Below are positions 14,201 through 16,069 of a DNA stretch of 16,069 nt, piece by piece; position 1 is the stretch's first letter, and each line of letters begins with the position of its first letter. The position numbers and the translations under genes were made by a program. Source of the DNA: Thermoproteota archaeon (GTDB lineage Archaea; Korarchaeota; JAOZGF01); NCBI GenBank assembly GCA_027491845.1, contig JAOZGF010000160.1, forward strand, positions 1-16,069, written 5' to 3'. The notes under the pieces are model-generated. The model did no database searches, had not been told where the DNA came from, and saw nothing but the letters and a program-made list of their open reading frames with translations.

Positions 14201-15319
14201 TCAATCATAGGGTATGAAGGTTGTTTCAATTCTCTTGTACGTCGCTAACTCCTCTACTACCCCCATCTTATATTTTTTAAGGAGTGGGTCGTTAGAGAAT
14301 TCATCGATTAACCAATACACGGTTTCTATTCTCTCCTTGTCCCTGTTTAGGAAAACAAGTTTTTCCTTGAGGGAGTACCTGTCTAGTAAATACTTCTTTA
14401 TTTTTAACAGTTCTAAATTGTTTTTGCAATATATGACGGCTTTACATAGGACTCCTTTCTCTATTTCTGTTTCGTATGGCTTTTTTATCTTTTTAGCCCT
14501 TCTTGAAAGCCTCATTCTAAGTTGGACTCCGTCTTTAATGAAGCTGGGGCAATAGTGGCCTGACAAGGATCTTTGCCTTGCTATCTCTTTTAAAAGGAAA
14601 ATCGCGGTTTCCTCGCTGCCTTCAACACCATAGAGGGATCCGTTCCTTACTTTGTACCCCCTACACATAAGTTCTTCCTTGTTTGAATCAGAGAACTCTA
14701 ACTCATTTATGTTTATGAACTTGAAACCTGTTTCTTGAAGCTTCCTTATTGTTTTGACAAAGAAACCTTTCATTTCAGGTATTGCAGGTATCTCTGCACC
14801 AACAGACAGGGTTGAAAGTTCCTTCCAACTAATCCTTACAACTTTCTTTAAAATGACGTTGTTTGCCACGTGTATCCTGAGTTCATCCAGCCCAGTTGAT
14901 TCCAGTTCATGTAAGAGGTTGTCGTTTAATTTAAGCGCGTTAGTGTAAAGGTGGATGTGGAATTTTTTTCCGAAGGAATCCTTTAAAAGGGCTATAATGT
15001 TCAAAACCTTTTCTGGGTAAAGTAAGGGTTCTCCTCCAGTTATGCTTGCGCCTTCTGCACTCATTGTTTCAGCTTCCCTTAAAATGTCGTCATACACTGT
15101 GACAGGCGCCTCATTAGCATATGTTACGTTTTTTCCTTTCCTTTCAAGCGAAATGGGGCAGTAAAAACAATTAATGTTGCATTTTCCTGTCAAGAAAACA
15201 ACTAGTTTCGCCCCTTTCAAGCAAAGTCGGCAGCCTAATGGAAGTAAGCCTACATAAAGCGAGTTAAACCTTGACCTCCTTATTTTTCTTTCCTTGTTCC
15301 CTGCCTCCATTTCAGTCAC
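14201..15319 (-). CDS. Radical SAM protein, COG2108-type (pyruvate formate-lyase activase related), unknown substrate
   Basis: The 372-residue product has the radical SAM cluster motif C47-x3-C51-x2-C54 (KCNINCFYCPIS) and the SAM-binding TGGEPLLYP at 94-102. Just before the cluster, GCRLCLKGAKLVVFLTGKC holds an extra C30-x2-C33 pair, the layout of the archaeal COG2108 group. That group is named for its likeness to pyruvate formate-lyase activating enzyme but has no known substrate. The C-terminal 100 residues form a separate, helical domain. The GTG start at 15319 has no ribosome site. A TATA-like CATTAAAAATG at 15341-15351 would begin transcription close to it, so it may be leaderless; ATG at 15310 is an alternative. 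It is divergent from the cysteine-rich/oxidoreductase unit, another iron-sulfur context. Confidence 0.85.
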   Translation of the reverse strand: MTEMEAGNKERKIRRSRFNSLYVGLLPLGCRLCLKGAKLVVFLTGKCNINCFYCPISLERKGKNVTYANEAPVTVYDDILREAETMSAEGASITGGEPLLYPEKVLNIIALLKDSFGKKFHIHLYTNALKLNDNLLHELESTGLDELRIHVANNVILKKVVRISWKELSTLSVGAEIPAIPEMKGFFVKTIRKLQETGFKFININELEFSDSNKEELMCRGYKVRNGSLYGVEGSEETAIFLLKEIARQRSLSGHYCPSFIKDGVQLRMRLSRRAKKIKKPYETEIEKGVLCKAVIYCKNNLELLKIKKYLLDRYSLKEKLVFLNRDKERIETVYWLIDEFSNDPLLKKYKMGVVEELATYKRIETTFIPYD

Positions 15320-15368
15320 TGCTTTGCGTAATTACTATTACATTTTTAATGTTTCCATGTAATAATAA

Positions 15369-15392
15369 GGAATGGAAATTAAAAAGCATTCC
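15369..15392. repeat. Inverted repeat GGAATG-N12-CATTCC around an AT-rich box
   Basis: GGAATG (15369-15374) and CATTCC (15387-15392) are a perfect six-base inverted repeat. They enclose GAAATTAAAAAG, which resembles a TATA box for the plus-strand cysteine-rich/oxidoreductase unit. An operator in this position could block TBP binding. A six-base match could also arise by chance. Confidence 0.35.
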
Positions 15393-15416
15393 AGCAAAGC
15401 GGAGGATTAAAAAACA

Positions 15417-15578
15417 ATGTGCTGTGAAAACTGCGTAAGGTTTTTTATCTGTGAAAACAGGAGTTATCAACCTGACTCCTGCTGTAATTTGTGCCCATAC
15501 TTTGACCCAACTAGGAATCCTTATTGTAGGTTGCAAACCGAAAACAAAGTGTTTGAGGTAAGGAAAGGTGCTGTTTAA
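15417..15578 (+). CDS. 53-residue cysteine-rich protein preceding the oxidoreductase gamma gene
   Basis: ATG at 15417 follows a GGAGG ribosome site (15401-15405). The product has eight cysteines in 53 residues (C2, C3, C6, C12, C22, C23, C26, C37), in two similar blocks: CCENC near the start and CCNLC at 22-26. That density implies metal binding, either zinc or an iron-sulfur cluster, but the spacing is not that of the 4Fe-4S ferredoxin-like PorD subunit. The TAA stop is followed with no gap by the TTG of the oxidoreductase gamma gene, so the two are almost surely co-translated. A role as a small accessory, maturation or electron-transfer factor for the oxidoreductase is inference. I do not recognise a family. 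Confidence 0.75.
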   Translation: MCCENCVRFFICENRSYQPDSCCNLCPYFDPTRNPYCRLQTENKVFEVRKGAV

Positions 15579-16069
15579 TTGTTTGTTGAAGTGAGGCTTC
15601 ATGCAAGAGGAGGACAAGGCGCCTGGACATCCAGTAACTTGCTTGCCTTATCAGCTTTAAAGGAGAACAAGTACGTTCAGAGTTTCCCTGAGTTCGGGCC
15701 GGAGAGAATGGGTGCACCCGTACAGGCGTATGCAAGGATATCAGATAAACCAATAATTTTGCACAGCAACATTTATAACCCTGACATTGTAGTTGTCTTT
15801 GATCCAACCCTCCTTAAAACAATCAACGTGACAGCTGGACTAAAGAAAAGGGGTACCGTCGTGATAAATAACCCTACTCCTAAAGTGAAAGGGTTAAAAG
15901 TAAGCAATCCAACCAAGGTTTGGTTTGTTCCAGCAACAGAAATAGCTTTGGAAGTGCTTGGCAGGGGCATAACAAGCACGGCAATGCTTGCAGCACTTTT
16001 AAAAGCAACAAACCTTATCTCCCTTAACTCCTTAAAAGAAACTGTCAAAGAAAGGTTTAAAGGGAAAAT
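15579..16069 (+). CDS. porG: Pyruvate/2-oxoacid:ferredoxin oxidoreductase gamma subunit (3' truncated by window edge)
   Basis: The gamma subunit of the CoA-dependent oxidoreductases that turn pyruvate (or another 2-oxoacid) into acyl-CoA and CO2 and reduce ferredoxin. Diagnostic stretches are LHARGGQGAWTSSNLLA near the start, YVQSFPEFGPERMGAPVQAYARISD, and the IYNPDIVVVFDPTLL segment. Some 163 codons are visible, and the family has about 180-190 residues, so only the end is missing. TTG at 15579 starts directly after the upstream TAA, with AAAGGTG at 15564-15570 as ribosome site. The delta, alpha and beta genes are expected beyond the window. Subunit type is clear; the exact 2-oxoacid (pyruvate, 2-oxoisovalerate or other) cannot be told from gamma alone. 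Confidence 0.93.
   Translation, partial: MFVEVRLHARGGQGAWTSSNLLALSALKENKYVQSFPEFGPERMGAPVQAYARISDKPIILHSNIYNPDIVVVFDPTLLKTINVTAGLKKRGTVVINNPTPKVKGLKVSNPTKVWFVPATEIALEVLGRGITSTAMLAALLKATNLISLNSLKETVKERFKGK

Noticed and set aside
15312..16048. Three minus-strand frames of about 91-101 codons opposite the cysteine-rich gene and porG
   Set aside because: The plus strand has clear gamma-subunit motifs and a coupled cysteine-rich frame; the minus-strand frames show no family pattern.
1..16069. CRISPR arrays, insertion sequences, prophage or integration sites
   Set aside because: No direct-repeat arrays, transposase or integrase frames, or flanking repeats were seen; gene content is largely conserved housekeeping.

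Overview
The window is archaeal. It carries an archaeal/eukaryotic-type information-processing set: Sm-like protein, Elp3, ribosomal proteins eS30 and eS8, SRP19, Nop5, fibrillarin, Trm1, a TFE-beta-like transcription factor and a group II chaperonin. Shine-Dalgarno sequences, TATA-like boxes and a high share of TTG and GTG starts agree with this. Ribosomal protein eS30 together with a TFE-beta/RPC39-type protein points to the TACK side of the archaea. A pyruvate/2-oxoacid:ferredoxin oxidoreductase gamma subunit suggests an anaerobe. The DNA is AT-rich. I cannot name a genus; a Bathyarchaeia-like or related lineage is only a guess. I see no tRNA, rRNA, CRISPR array, insertion sequence or prophage.

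Layout. (1) 1-1352: the end of a transglutaminase-like protein, overlapping an exported protein with a calcium-loop-like motif. (2) 1443-2944: an Sm-like protein convergent with a DUF460/COG2433 RuvC-like protein. (3) 2996-4366: a surface protein anchored by a C-terminal membrane helix. (4) 4381-5979: Elp3 on the minus strand. (5) 6087-9282: a plus-strand ribosome/RNA-modification run, eS30 - Nop5 - fibrillarin - Trm1. (6) 9279-10486, minus strand: eS8 - SRP19, then the small TFE-beta-like gene. (7) 10542-13588, minus strand: a polytopic membrane protein resembling O-antigen-type polymerases, and the thermosome. (8) 13589-14009: the only long non-coding stretch. (9) 14010 to the end: a 51-residue zinc-ribbon protein, a COG2108-type radical SAM protein on the minus strand, and a 53-residue cysteine-rich protein abutting the truncated oxidoreductase gamma gene.

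How the genes work together. Nop5 and fibrillarin are core proteins of the archaeal box C/D methylation complex. Here they sit with a ribosomal protein upstream and a tRNA methylase downstream, so one transcript appears to serve ribosome and tRNA maturation. eS8 and SRP19 overlap by four bases and pair ribosome assembly with protein targeting. The first 4.4 kb holds three envelope-type proteins around an RNA-binding pair.

Most notable point. The nop5 gene is split into two frames at a run of nine A. That run contains the A AAA AAG slippery heptamer in exactly the reading phase that a -1 shift would need. Reading through with a -1 shift, or with one extra A, restores a normal Nop5 N-terminal domain. 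This is either a homopolymer error in the sequence or a real recoding or transcriptional-slippage site. Also worth attention are the 53-residue eight-cysteine protein directly coupled to the oxidoreductase gamma gene, the compact TFE-beta, and three genes missed by usual length cut-offs (eS30, the zinc ribbon and the cysteine-rich protein).
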